Shown here: positions 12,099 through 26,000 of the stretch, one piece after another
Layout: every line of letters begins with the position of its first letter
Numbering within the stretch: the stretch's first letter is position 1
Source: Epiperipatus broadwayi
Taxonomy: Eukaryota; Onychophora; Udeonychophora; Euonychophora; Peripatidae
Direction: 5' to 3'
NCBI GenBank assembly: GCA_028023455.1
Contig: JAQFVV010012396.1
Span: 7,046,085-7,110,084 of the forward strand
Length of the DNA stretch: 64,000 bases
Made by a program: the position numbers and the translations under genes
The notes under the pieces: model-generated
What the model was told of the DNA's origin: nothing
The model's database searches: none
Seen by the model: the letters and a program-made list of their open reading frames with translations, nothing else

Positions 12099-12561
12099 CA
12101 GAGGTGGGCAAATAGTGGCCCAAGGGCCACATGCATCCCGCTAAGAGTTTTTATGTGGCCCACCAAGACAATCAGAAAAATTCACCTTGAACTGAGATTT
12201 CCTTCCCATGCACAACCGAAGATTTATCTCATATTTTCCACAAGAATTGTCATGTCAATATACATGCACAATGTAGATATGATGTGCAGTGCTTTTCCAG
12301 TTGATCTGGTTAATTTCAATTTTGTCTTTGCATTAGCAAATATATACATTTCCAACTTTAGTGAAACCATGAACCGTCTGAAAAAATGTAAAATCGGTGA
12401 TGAATGTCATGTGCTTAATGAAGAATGGACAAACAAATATTTCTTTGGTAATACAGAGAATAAAGCAGTGTGTTTATTGTGTCATGAAAAAAAGGTGCGG
12501 CCCTTCGTTAATCTTCGCTTCAACAAAGTGGCCCCCAAGGCAAAAAAATTGCCCACCTCTG
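12099..12561 (+). mobile_element. short non-autonomous hAT transposon with 8-bp target duplication
   Basis: The ends are inverted repeats. The left begins CAGAGGTGGGCAA and the right ends TTGCCCACCTCTG; inside each is a GTGGCC/GGGCCAC segment. Perfect 8-bp direct repeats 'gcttatag' flank the element at 12091-12098 and 12562-12569. This is the hAT signature. The 463-bp element keeps a piece of transposase start. From the ATG at 12369 the protein runs through E-E-W-T-N-K-Y-F-F and C-L-L-C-H-E-K, which resembles the N-terminus of the GTF2IRD2/ZBED-like hAT transposases, then breaks off before any catalytic domain. It is an internal-deletion derivative that needs a transposase in trans. Confidence 0.85.
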
Positions 12562-12709
12562 GCTTATAGTAATGGTCAAATAATAAATATATTTTCATCT
12601 ATTTCAACATTTCTATATATTTTTATGAAATAAGAATTGCCATAAAACAATATAATTATATTTATTAATAATCTAAAATTACTTTCAAAATTTAATTTAT
12701 AGACTAAGA

Positions 12710-15483
12710 CAGTGGTGGTGAATCTTTTTATGAGTGCATGCCAAAAGTTTCCAAAAAATATTTATTGAATGATTGGTGTGCCATGCAGTTATTAAATCAA
12801 AATATAAACAACTTAATTATTGCAGTTTTTTAAAAGTTTATAAAACAAAATAACAATAATAATTAAATAAAATTTCTCAATAAGCTAAATACAAGTGAAC
12901 GATATTTATTTAGAAGAGCACAAATTGAATAAAATGTAATAGTAAAAAATTATTAGTAATTAAAACAAAATTTTGGAAATAAACATATAAAATCAACATA
13001 ATCAGATATTTAATGAGATTTTTGCTGTTGTACATTGGATGCCAAATGTTTTATATCTGGTTCATATCTTATCACTTCTAATAATGTACATACTGAACTA
13101 GATTCGTTTGTCATTCTATTTCTCGAACTGTCTTTAATTAAATTCATTTCTGTAAACAATGATTCACATGCGTATGTAGACGAGAAAATTGATAATATAG
13201 CAATTACAAATTTTTTAAACAATTAAATGTTTCAGGAATAGCATTCCCGGCAGTGCAGTCAATAATTCCTCTTAGCATTCTTTTTACATTTGCCCAATAA
13301 TCTATCATTTTCCATTGTTTCTATCTCATCCTCAAATCATCAAATTTCTGTTTCCATATAGAAGTAAATTGAAAACTGGCTGATTGCATTTCCATAGCTT
13401 TTAAATTAAGCCACTCAAAAATTTCTAACTTGAGACTATTCATTGACATTATGTCTGAGTATAAAATAATTTTTGATGTTTCTGAAAATTATCTGAACTA
13501 TGTAAATCTTAAAGAAAATTCATCAATTATCGATTGAATAACAGCATAAAACTCTTGCATCAATTTTACTTGATCTGGCTTCTCATGAGATTTTAAATCA
13601 GTCAAGAATATTTGAAGGTATAAGAAATAATATCATGGTTGAAAATTTGTAATTTAATTTCCTTGCAGTTTCACATTTAATTCATTTAGATGTGAACACC
13701 TATCAGTAAAAAAACATTAATTTCGAAAGCCATTCAACATCCATTAATTCATTATATTTTTCAATGATTTTCTCATGTAAAAACAGTCTAATTTAATCTA
13801 AACACTCAATGAATTTTTGAACTTTTCCTTGACTTAACCATTGGACATTGTTGTGCAGAAATAAACCATTGTATACTGAGTTTGCTTCACTCAGTAAATT
13901 TAAAAATTTTCATTTATTTGGAACTTGTGTAGATATAAAAATTGACTAACTTAGTCATAACATTCATAACATAATCCAGTGGCTTAAAGCTGGCCTTCAT
14001 GCATAAAACCTGTTGATGTATAATGCAATGAAAACCCAAAATTGAATGTGCAATATAGTTGGTAAATAAACGGAGAAAACCTTTTTTTTTTCCCAGTCAT
14101 ACTTTGAGCATCTCTAGTTACTGATACAATTTTGGCAACATCTATTTCTTTTTCAGTGAATACATTTGAAACTTCATTGCAAATATCTATTCCTTTTGTT
14201 ATTGTTACTAATGAGGTTAAACTGAACAATTCTTCTCTGATATTATTCACAACACAATAGCAAATAAAAATAGCCAAACGAACTGATCCACTTATGTCTG
14301 TACTTTCAAGACCGAGAGAAATTAAACTAGAATATTTTATATCTCTTTTTTGTTGGTAAGTTATGTTGCTAGACATTTGCAGGGTTATTTCTTTAACTGT
14401 ATTTCTAGCCAAAGGTAAATCTTTCATTCTCTGATTAATTTTTGCTTTGTTTTCAAAATCTTCAAAAAGAACTGGTGCACATTTCATCCAAGTTTCTTTC
14501 TTATAATCTCCATCATTAAAAGGTTTCCTGTGTTTGACAATTACATTTGAAATAAAAAAACTATCAGCAGTTGTATTTGAATGATTTTCGATAAATTTCA
14601 TTATAGATGATTGAATATTTGTATTTTCAAATGCTTGGGCAATATATTTTTTTTGTTCATCTTTATTTTTTTCACAGAGCGATTTATGATTGGTTTCATA
14701 TTGCCATTTTACTGATGATGTTCTCAATACAACTGTTTCGGAACATAAAACACATACTGCCTTGGTGGCTTTGTTAATCATTCCGTACTCGACTGCTTGA
14801 CAATTTTTGTTTTTTTATTTTCACAAGTCATATTTATATAATGGTAACAAATTCATTTAAAAGTAAATTTAAATGAAGATTTATTATATGTTAAAATACA
14901 GTATATTATTATCTTTACATTTCACTTTTACAACAAAACTTCTAGCACATCTTCGTTTGATGGTGTTGATTACACATTTTATTCCTTTGTTCACGATTTT
15001 GATTACATTAAAAAAGTGAATGGTGTCAATACGTTTAGATCAAAAAAGATTAGGAAAGAAAACCATTTTATTTTAATTTAGATTTGAAAAAATTTACTTC
15101 AAAGAGTTATAAGATATTTTACTGAGTTTATTTTTTAGTTTTATTGGAATCATTTGGTAGGTTTATAGAACATGATACCACAGTATACCAGTACCACTTT
15201 ATTTGACTTAAAATGTCATTCCCATCTACATTTGTATTTTTTTTTTTTCAAATTTTGTAATTTATTGCTTCTAATTAGAGTTTGATTGTAAATTGAATTG
15301 TAATGTATTTATTTATTTTACTTTTAGTTTACAGTAAATTTTTATTAGTACAGATTTTAGTAACAAAAAAAAATATTTAATAATTTAAAGCATAGAAAAT
15401 TATGATATGTAAATAGTTTGCATGCCAGTAAAAAAATTGAATGTGCCATCTTTGGCACACATGCCATAGGTTTGCCATCACTG
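12710..15483 (-). mobile_element. hAT transposon with 8-bp target duplication
   Basis: The left end begins CAGTGGTGGTGAATC. The right end, read on the other strand, begins CAGTGATGGCAAACC. The inverted repeats continue imperfectly for about 40 bp and include GCATGC/GCATGTGCCAAA-type words. Perfect 8-bp direct repeats 'gactaaga' lie at 12702-12709 and 15484-15491. The element is 2774 bp, long enough for a full hAT, and contains a transposase pseudogene on the minus strand. Its terminal sequence differs from that of the neighbouring 463-bp hAT, so the two belong to different subfamilies and inserted independently. Confidence 0.9.
13010..14831 (-). pseudogene. hAT transposase, GTF2IRD2/ZBED5-like (broken)
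   Basis: The likely start is the ATG at 14831, with a shift or stop near 14780; a long frame then runs 14781-13984 (265 codons). It begins with a C-V-L-C zinc pair and continues with a K-W-Q-Y-x-T-N-H-K-S-L segment typical of this transposase family. Later it shows S-L-G-L-E-S-T-D-I-S and I-V-S-V-T-R-D-A, where the family has a 'D-E-S-T-D' block and a catalytic 'T-D-G-A' block. The A-Q-S-M-x-G after it agrees. The middle is frameshifted. The C-terminus is recognisable in the frame 13222-13010: S-S-T-Y-A-C-E-S-L-F then M-N-L-I-K and R-N-R-M-T, the hAT dimerisation domain. Several frameshifts and a changed catalytic block make it non-functional. Confidence 0.8.
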
Positions 15484-18400
15484 GACTAAGAGATAAAGCT
15501 TCTGAAATGAATGAATTTATTTTTTAGAAAATATCAATTTCTGCAAATGCATTGTAAATATTTGCATTTCAGTGATATAAGAAGTCATTAAAGTTTAGCT
15601 CAAAAATTGAAAATCTAAATAAGTTGTATTAAAAGGGTAGGTAGCAAAACAATAGGAACCTGTCCCCAATGCTGATTATGTGGTAACACATGCTCATAGA
15701 TTTTATTAACTACTTATTCCAATGTTATTTGAGCAGAGTATTTAATGAACATATTCTAAACTATTAAACATCACATGACCACCATTGCATATCTATTAAA
15801 ACAAATTACTATGGCTTGCACCAGATGACACTAATGTTTGGAGAAAGTTGCTACTTAGTTTACAGAATTCACTTACTCTTCACTGCAGGAGATTTGCCAG
15901 GAAGTGTATGGATTAGCACTATCTTCTATATCCATTGATTATTCAGGTTTATAGCAGATGACTCTGGGGTAGAGTAAATAAAGTGAAATATTTCTTCTAA
16001 TGAAATTAATAATGTAGTACTAAATGAGACGAAAGTTAATTCTCAGCTGAGCATAAATAAAAAATAATCATAATTTAATCTATTAAATGGAGATCTTATG
16101 GCCAGTCTGCCACTTGATTGCTCTAATATTAGATGATCCTCCAAGCAACTAACAACAATATGATTATTTTCAACTTTTTTCTTTCTTAATGAGGGATTCC
16201 AAATAAGTATCTTTGTATTGTTTTAGTGTCTAGAGATTCTACCTTTTCTTCTGTAGAAAATTTTCATCTATGCATACATATTTTTATAGTGATAAATTAT
16301 TTTTTTAGTATCAAGTATGGAAAATACATTTTATGTATATATGCATATAATTACCAGATTTTTTTATTTTTTTTGTAATTGTGATTTTATCTTTATTTAT
16401 GGGAGGCAAAAATGTGACAAGTTGTTCATGTGGAAAATACATTTCTGTAATTAGTCTTTTTTTATCTTGTCATGATAAGATATTTCACAAATTGTTTCTT
16501 GTATTTTGAAACATCTGTAAATTTTAAAATCCATTTAGTCCTTTGATCTTACAGATTTTAAAGTGCTTATTTTTACTCAATTGGTAAACGAAAAGAAACA
16601 AAGCTAGAGTGAAACTTCACTCTGGCTTTTTTCCTCTTTTCATTTGATAATAAAAGTTTTAAGAAAAGTGTCCATTTCAAAGCTATGATTGTGGATGCAG
16701 GGAGGTATCCTCTAGGTCAGATGTTTGACTTCACAGTGACATTACAGTTGAACGAGTGGAAGAAAAGAATGCTGTTGTTTTGTTACAGCACTCTGTTCAA
16801 ATAATGAAATCTACCATACCATACATTTAAGTTATATTTGTCTAACCATATATTGGTATAACAATTGTCTAAATTATTTAGTGATGTTTAAACATTTGCA
16901 ATTAGAAGGAAATATCTGAATAATAATGAGGCTGTAAATAAATAATGATGAGTATTCTTAAACTTACATTAAATAGTTGGAGTAATATATATGTATTCAA
17001 TTATTGTAATTACAGGCATTATTCATATTAATATTATTTTATTTTTTCATAATCACTAATTTATGATTCTAATGTAAATGAATAAAAAATAATTTGTAAT
17101 ATATATAATTACAAGCTGCTTAATAATTTTTTAGTAATATTATAAACAGACCAAAGCACAAACAAAGCATATAACGCCCTCTTCAGTCAATACAAATTAT
17201 GACTTATTTCAACTGTGTGCGTGCGTGTTTTTTATGGTCAATACTTAAGTATTCATCTCACCATTCTATATAACATCTGCATTAGTTTCTAGCTAAATAT
17301 ATATATATTTTAAGTTATTTGATAAAATAATTTGGAAAAAAAAAAAAATTGAATGAAAGTTTAAAACATATTGTTAGAGTTAATAAAAAGAAAAGAAAAA
17401 ATGCTTTAAGTTAGCATTGAATAATATATAAAATAGGAAAGAGAATAAGATAGGAAATTGTATGGCATGTAAAAAAAAGAAAAGTATATATTTATGATAA
17501 ATTAACTGTTAATCATTCATAATATATAGGGGGGAAATCAAACTATAATTTATCAAAAAAAAAAATAATTATAAATTAGATTGTTTTATTCTACATACAT
17601 TGAATGAAATGTTTATTCATTCATTTGTTAGATATTTATAATCTGTTATTAAATATAATATATGTTGTGAAAAAATGAAGAATAAAAAGTTTATAAATAA
17701 CGATGATGAAAAGAACTAGGATTTGTTTTTTCTTGTTTAAACTGTCTATGCTTGCTAATTTTATCAAATAATATACTATTTATATAAAAAATAACATCAA
17801 CCTCAAGGTTTAAATTATTTAAAATTTATGTATAAAAAAGGATATCCTAAATCTTAATTTTGATAAATTATATTTATTAATAAAAACTATTATTGAGCAA
17901 TATGTTAATAAAATAGCATTAGTTTTTGTAGCAAGATTAGTTATTTTGGAATAAAATTATACAGTTAATTCTAAATATCCACATCTTTCAATGTATAGCT
18001 TTTTTAAATTTAATGTTTCTCAAAATAAATTCTTATAATAATGATAATTAATTTGGTTTTATTTTTATTTTACATATTAAGATTATTGAAATAAAACACT
18101 AAACATCGATCGCCATCTCATCTCTGGCATCCATTGATTACTCTGGTTAGCACAAGGTGGCACTACTATATGGAGAGTTTTTGCCTGTTTAAGGAGAGGC
18201 CTGTTTATTATTGAAATAAGTTAAGCAGATTATTTCTTAATTCATTGCGATAAACTGTAACAAATTTCAACTTTAATATTAATTACAGGCTATTCGAATT
18301 TCTTGTCCTTTTTAATAAGATACTTATTAATTCATCTATTTTATATTAATCTTATATTTAATATCACGTATTAATTTAACAATATATTTTATATCTTACT

Positions 18401-21400
18401 TGATCTCTCCCTTATCATCACTCAGTATCCTGAAATATCTATCTATTTTATCAATCTCAAATAAATGGTATTATTACCTTTTTTATTTAAAGAAAAGAAT
18501 AACTAATTTACAAGTTAAAAGTAGATAGATGATTATCTTTGAATAAATGTTATCCATCTCAGATTATATGGATCTATCACAACTTTCCTAATGAATTGGA
18601 TACATGCAAACATTCGTATATGATTAAATATATATGCGAATGTATAAAGTGGACAATATATAATTACTGGTTTAGTGCTAAACATATTCTTTAGCTACGC
18701 AAACAAGTTGGCTTTATTTCATATCCTTATAATGTTTGAATCTAAGATCATTAGTTTATATAGTATAAAAGATGTATAAATGGCTGTCAAATGCAGATAC
18801 ACATCCAGTATTCACTGATGATATAGCCGTATGGTCTGGAATTGATTGTTACTAATATTTAGTGTTCATTGGTTATTCATATTTACAATAAATGGATATG
18901 GAATAAATAGAGTTTATGATGATATAGGAATAATTGTCCTATGTTTTGTGATAAAGCTCTTAACACTAACATTAGTTTGTCATTTAGTATAATGCCATTT
19001 CTCTGTGCTAGGTATCATAACTTTCCAAAGGATAGGAAAGAGTTTGGAATCTCCACTTAAAGATAAGCAGTTGTGATAGTATAGTTTATTAAGCATGATA
19101 GCAATTAAATTATCAGGATGTCATTGACAATCACATTATTTTAAGTTTTAAGGATAAAAGGAGCTTTTGTTGATAGAGTGACTGTAAGTAATGGTGTTAT
19201 TTTACATTTTACTGTTATTCACCACCAAGATTATGTTTATGGATTTGTAGATGAATTATCAATGTACATATAAATTTTATAACAAGCAAACTTGAAAAAG
19301 TTTAGGAATGGTATTTCCAAATAATAATTGCACTTATATGATATCTTGTGAAATATAAAAAAAAACAATTATTTTGGAGAACTTTATCATCTATTGCTTC
19401 AATAAAAGGTAAATTTCTGATGACTTTTCTTAAAACCAATACACTATCCTCATATGAAAAGTAAGTTATGATCTTCCCAGGTAAAGAATGAACACTTTAG
19501 ACACTAGAGAGTTGGAAGACAGGTCTTATTCTTAGAAAGTTTTTGACAGAAGCAGAATGGTTTTAATATGATTAATTAGTGAATTTATAAATTTATCTTG
19601 AATTTTTAAATGATTGTAGGTTTATTAAACAAACTTATAGAGATTTACGTTGTCAATTTTTTTTTTTAAATTTGCCTGTACAAATCAAAGGGGTTGTAAC
19701 TTTTAAATTGTTGATCTGCTTTATGCAGGGTGAGAATGATATGCTTCATGTGAGGACTGGATAAATTTTTTGTGGATTATGATGTGGGTAAACATTTTAG
19801 TAAGTCTTTTATTGTGATTGGAATAATGTTTGATCATTATTTTAAGGTTAATTATAATTTTGCTTGTTGATTGCAAATGCCATTTGTTTGTTAAGATTAA
19901 CAAGTTATAAAAATGTGGCATAAATCTTTTGTATATGTTCACTAAATATAGTAGGAAGATGTGGCTAAGATTTTAAAAGGGGATTGTAGCAATGCTATTG
20001 TGATCATCAGGTTTAGTTTTTCTGATTTTCTGATTTGATGTCATGGGGTGTAAATTTGGAAGATTATAGATATTCTGAATTAATGAGCCAATTGTAAGAA
20101 TTTTTATAAAATTTTATGAATTTATTTCTTAAGTATGTCATAATCTTAACATTGATATCAACCAATTTGATTACATTTTTTATATTTAGGACATACATTA
20201 CAAGGAAGTAGATGGTTGATTGCTTAGTAATTTTCATACTAATGAAGGATTATATGATATTTATTTTTGGTTACAAACATCAATGTAAGATATTGAATAA
20301 TAGATCCTTATTTGACTAAGTTTGAGTTGTAATATTTATTTTAAAAAGGTTAGTCTGTTTCTTCACCTCTTTGTACAAGGGAAAAAACATTTAAATATTT
20401 TTTTCTACAAAATTTTTTCATAGACATGCGATATTGCTGCATTAATGATCAATTTTCTAGACTTATCATCAGTAGACAGTTGATTCTCTTTAGGGATCTT
20501 TTACCCCTCTTTTATTAAGATCTTACTGTAAACTGGTTAGTTGATTGCTAATTCATTGTGGATCATATTCTGGTTTAAAAGATGTAAATGAATTACTGAT
20601 CTTTTGATAAAATTACAATTCAAAGAGGGAAAAGAATATGATCCATTAATTTAGAGAAAACACTATTTGTTTGGGGGGTGGGTGTTATTTCATGTAATAC
20701 AGTTAAAACGTTTGAAGTTTTTTCTTGTTAAGTAGAAAGTTTTGAAAAGTAAAATTAAAATCATATTATTATGCACAGTTTTAAATCATTACCTTAAATG
20801 AAAATTGAGATTGTGTTGTTGAGTCATGACACCTTTGCTTTCATCATATGAATGGATATTGATTATATAAAGCTTTTAAAGTCATGAAAAGAATATGACA
20901 TGATTATAGTGACTCGAGGTGAATTAAGTGTAACAGTTGATCTGATAGTAATTTGCATATTGACTAAAATTGTAACACTCATCATAAGTTTGTTGTTTAT
21001 GAAGTAAACACATTTTTATATAATGGACTATCATTTTAAATATATTTGGAATAATGCCATTTAAGTTTGTTTCATTTAATCTTAAAATATATATTGAGTT
21101 TTTGGAAAAAGAATGAACTATATTTATGTAAATTTTCTATAATGTTATCTCTTTAATGTTCCATGTCCTGATTCACATCACCTCAATATCCATACTCTAT
21201 ACTTTTCAGTCCTGTGAGATATTTTCCAGATTTTAGTGAATCATTTTTGGAGAGAGTATTTTTTTTTAAATTGGAATTCTTTCTTTCTTCACTTCTAATT
21301 AACTAGGATTGAAACATTTTTGTAAAGATCAAATTGCTATGAGTTTTTCAAAAAAATCTTCATAGTTCATGTTGTAGAGATTACTGGTAAATGCAAAGTT

Positions 21401-22879
21401 TTTATGTTTTCACATAATTATGTTTCCTTCCACATGTGATGGCATTAATTGGGTAATAATATATCTCTGCATAAACACTAATATCATTCAACATTGCCAT
21501 ATATTACTTTGGTTATTACTAGTCAGCTTGCAAGTAAGCATGTAGAGCTACAAGATCTTTGGCATCGCACATAATGTGTTTACAAATTGGAAATTTATTT
21601 AACCTTTGAATAGATGGGGAGAGAATATATGGGGCATTTTTTTTTAGATTCACGCTTGGCCTAACATATAACTTCTGTTAGTAATATTACAGCTGCATAG
21701 CAAATTATAATTCTGTTTAATTTCAAAATGATGGTTTAATCTTTTACATTATTGTCAAATATATGTTGGTCAAAATGTGTTGATGGGTGATGTTTTATAA
21801 TATGTAAACCACACTAGATTCTTTTATTATATAGTATACTGTTTGAATCTTTAGTTATACCATACTTTCTGCTTCGAGACAGTTTTGCACAAGCTTTTTA
21901 ACTTTCAGCTAGAAACCTTGATCAGAAGTACTAGTACTATGTCATGGAGATCTATATGCATGACAAATGATTTTTTTAAATTATGGCATCTGCTGGTTGT
22001 ATGCAGTATTGTGATTTATTATTTTATTAATTTTTCACAATAATCTTTGTTCAGTTTTCTTAATCCCATTGGTTTTGATAATCATTTAAATTTAATTTTT
22101 ATTAAATTTCAATTTTAGTTTATAATAAGGAATGTTTTAACTCAGACTTTCACACAACCCTTGACCATCCATGTTATCTCATACTGCTGATACACTTGAT
22201 CACACACATGTTGAAAAGATAATCACCAATATACCTATTTCATGCTAAACCAGAACTTGTCAGTTCATTCAGATTATCATCACACATATATACAATCAAA
22301 GTTCAGCTTATATTAAGATAGCCAATCTTCATATTTTAATGAATAGATTTCAAACTACTCCACCCCATAACTCTTCAGCCATCCATTTCATTGAAAATCT
22401 GATGATGGGATGTTCAAAGCCCACCTTAGTGCCAATCTTCTCATCCTACCCATGTTTTTTCCACTTGAATATTATCTTCTTTTAATATTAAGAATGACAT
22501 TGTAATAACATGTGATAAAAGTTTGTTACTGTCATCATAATTTAAAGAAGTCTTTCTTTTAATAGTTTAATCTATTTTTATTTCAGGACACAATTATAAA
22601 ATTATTGTGATCTTTTTTCGTCATTTATTTTTAAAGAAATTTATTTTTATTATTTTAATATTTATTTTTTTCGTTTTCATTGGTAATAAAGAGAACCTTA
22701 TTTTTAAAGTAGTTTTTTTCTTTAACCCTGTGGAAATTGCAGTTAAAAAAGAACGGTTATATCTGAGAGATGAACGGTTATATCTGAAAGATACTTTCAT
22801 TTTTAATATGTGCTAAAATGCAAATAATAAATAAATGCAAAAACAGTGAAAATTTGCCTTTATCATATTTATGTAATAT
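15484..22879. other. long AT-rich stretch, no gene recognised
   Basis: Seven kilobases without a supportable gene. Three short related segments occur at about 15806-15850, 15925-15985 and 18128-18190 (shared 'ccattgatta.tc.ggtt' and a '..cac..gatgacact' type core), suggesting an old dispersed repeat. A strong hairpin lies at 16584-16648 (separate entry). The minus-strand frame at 19942-19721 has no recognised motif. Part of this stretch probably consists of LINE relics too old to read. Confidence 0.45.
16584..16648. repeat. imperfect hairpin with ~28-bp arms
   Basis: The left arm contains AGCTAGAGTGAA and the right arm TTCACTCTGGCT, almost directly abutting. Outside these, GAAAAG pairs with CTTTTC. 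The loop is only about one to two bases. A microRNA precursor normally has a larger loop, so a fold-back repeat remnant is more likely. Confidence 0.5.
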
Positions 22880-22894
22880 AATACATGATTTTTT

Positions 22895-23005
22895 GTCAAG
22901 CGTTGTTAGCCGAGAGGTCATCGCACCCGCCTTGCAAGCAAGTAGTTGGTTGCAGATGGGTGTGGGTTCGCATCCCGGCCGATGCTATGACATATGGAAA
23001 AAGAA
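22895..23005 (+). mobile_element. tRNA-derived SINE with perfect 15-bp target duplication
   Basis: A 111-bp insert bounded by 'aatacatgatttttt' on both sides (22880-22894 and 23006-23020). The body is tRNA-like: box A TAGCCGAGAGG, resembling Ser/Leu-type class II tRNAs, and box B GGTTCGCATCC. AGCGTTG near the 5' end can pair with CGATGCT near the 3' end as an acceptor-like helix with two G-U pairs. A long variable-arm-like segment follows the anticodon-like CTTGCAAG. The tail 'ggaaaaagaaa' is A-rich. This is the structure of a SINE mobilised by a LINE. The perfect duplication suggests a fairly recent insertion. A related copy lies inverted at 32.25-32.36 kb. Confidence 0.85.
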
Positions 23006-23020
23006 AATACATGATTTTTT

Positions 23021-26000
23021 AATTTATTTTCAGTTATAAGCTAGAAATTATTTTCACAACTACACCAGCATTGACTTTGGAATTCGTGATTTCTTTAAGA
23101 TACAATTTATTATTTAATATCATACATTCTTATGAAACACTCATAATTAAAGTTGTCAGTATAAATATCACAGCGTAACATTAGTTACGTACAAATATAC
23201 AACCAGTCATGTGCTTGAAACTATGTGTATGATATATGTAACAATTTTTAAGAAAGGAATTTGTCTCTTTCAGCTCAGCCATAATATCTGCAGGTTATCT
23301 GCACAATAGTGATATTTTATGGCTTTTTATTTGAAATTTATTGAGGAATTTTATGGTTTTATCCAAACACTATAGTTTTTTTGAAAAGGATATTCATTTT
23401 CTGAGTTATAAAGTAATTGAATGGCTTTATTGATTTAGGAGTTCTTAAGAAGTTTGTGTGTTAGAAGTTCCAAAATTGGAATGGATCCAAGGATGTTAGA
23501 TCACAGAGTCTGATACTCTTACTACTGCTCTAAATCATGCAGGACACTGTCTAGATTGATTTTAGTGAAATTCTGAATGGCCTTATCCTATTAATATATT
23601 TATTTTTATTACAAATTAATAATTGTTTTTTGTTTTTACTTCTGCTTGCTTTAAAGTATTGGTTTTTAATGTGATCATATTTTGGCTATAATAAAATCCT
23701 TTTAATATATAATTTCATTATGATATCAACATCAATCTGTTTAAAATTCTTTTTATGATTTTTTATTAGCATAAATTTGCTTAAACTTTTAAAGTTTGAT
23801 TTTACTTTTTATTAAAAGTCTGGAAAACAGTTAATAACATCAAGAAAGAAATGACTTTAAAATGAGATAATTGAAATTTTGAATATGGAATGGTTGAATC
23901 AACAATCTTTAATTTTTATAATTCAAATTTGGATAAATTTATTTGTGCTTTTATGCTTTTAAAAGTTTAATTTTCACTAAAATCAAACTCTTCTTTACAA
24001 TATGTATTTTTATATTTTTGATTTTGTAGTATATTTTTTTACTGCTTAAATGTTTGTATTGGTAATAACTCTATTTCAGGCTGAGGTCTCTAAATGGATT
24101 ATTTCTAAATTATATGTATTCCATTGTCTGCTAGAACAAATGGACTGTATAATGAACAAGCCTCTGGAACCAATTACCTTCATTGTAGAATATCCTACAG
24201 TATTATCATTTAAGAATTTGAAATTGTTCTGATCATATTTCAAATCAAATACTATACTTTAAAATATATTTTGTCTATAAACTATAAATGCACAATTGTT
24301 ACACAATTTTCATGACAATTACTGTCTTTTTTAATAATATATTGATTTTATTAAAAATTATTTATTATGCTGTCTTATCAAGGAAGATATATAGATAACT
24401 TTCTGATTAAATAGAATTTGCCACAAAATTAAATTATTTTCTATCAAAATTACTATTTAAAATATTTTTAATCCCACTAAACATAACAAAATTTCTTAAA
24501 ATTGTATGACATTAGTATTATAGTGAGAAATAAAAAAAAAAGAAGAAAATTCATCTAAACTTTCCTCCAAAATTTTGCAAAAAATTATCTCTATCTCACC
24601 ACATTGATTTTTTTTTTAAATTTTTATAAAAAACCATTAATAATTACAAAAAATAAAATATATTTTACATTTTTTAATAAAAAAGTCATTGAAATAGATG
24701 AAAAAATAAACTTTCAAAATAAATAAAAATGAACCTTTTGTCTTGACAAAAAAATATAAAAAATTGTTACTGCATTGTGAAATGAATGACTGAAACTAGC
24801 TCTATTCTTATGCTTTGATTATATCTTCCATTGAAATGTAAAAACTAAAATATAGATTCAATATTATTAAAAATAAACCATTAAATGGGTTTAAACTGAA
24901 ACATGTAATTAATGTTTAAGATAATTCCATTATAAACACATCATACAGACAGCATTATTTGGGTCTAGGACCAAAGTGAACTTGGTTAGTTAAATATATA
25001 TATTTGAAACTATTGTTCAACACAACTTATTTTAAATAGGTGAATAAAAAGAGCAGAAAAATATAAATGACTCCCATGTTGAATTGCTTCTGAACAAAAT
25101 TGTCATTTAGCCCTAGTCATCTTTTTCTCTCATATGTCCTTGTCATCATTCATTATTTATTACTATATTTTGACAATATGTAATTTATCAGCTTACAATT
25201 TTTATACAATCTTAATGATAAATTACTATCTTTTTAGATAAACATATTAATTTTATTTATAACTATTTATTAGATTAGAGATTGTTACATTATTATGAGA
25301 CTAGACTTAGAGTTTAAACTTAATTAAAAATTAATTTATCTTTTTTTTTATTGCAACTCTTCTTTTTCACTCATAAGATTATTAAATATATATATTTGAA
25401 AGCTTTTTTTTTTAACATTATCTGCCTTTATTAATATTTTTACTCATTTGTTTGAATTGAATAGAGTTAAACAGAAGTTTACAAATATATAACTTTAATT
25501 ATTTAGTGTATATACTTATAATTTATAGACATATTAAACAAAATATGCACATATATATATATAATTTTATTTATTATATATACTTATAGATATATAAAAC
25601 AAAATGCATATTGGTTTTATTTTCTGTAATCACTGGAGAGAGATAGGGCACAATGAAGGCCTATAAAGTGAACAAATTATACAATGAATCTTTTTTTTTT
25701 TTGCACTAAATTAAGATTTTTTTTATAACAAATGCAAATACATCCTAAAATAGCATACATTTTTGTCATATAAGGCTTATTTATTCATTTGGATTTTTTA
25801 CCTTTTCCTGTCTCTATCAATGAAAATATTGTCAGTAATGTTAAAGTATTCTTCTAGATTTATATATCATAATAATTTTAGTTAGGAACAACCATAAAAA
25901 CAGAATTTGAAACTAATTAATGTTCATGTTACAAAAAGAAATAATTCTAATTCTAATCATTAAGCACGGAATTGGTAAAACGATAAATAGCAAATGTTGC

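Noticed and set aside
12153-12569. 138-codon frame as a host gene
   Set aside because: It lies within the 463-bp hAT element from near its left end to its target duplication; only the part after 12369 resembles transposase.
16584-16648. A microRNA precursor
   Set aside because: The arms nearly abut, leaving almost no loop, and there is no independent sign of conservation.
22893-22990. A functional tRNA gene
   Set aside because: It is tRNA-like, but flanked by a 15-bp target duplication and an A-rich tail, with a second copy at 32.3 kb: a SINE.
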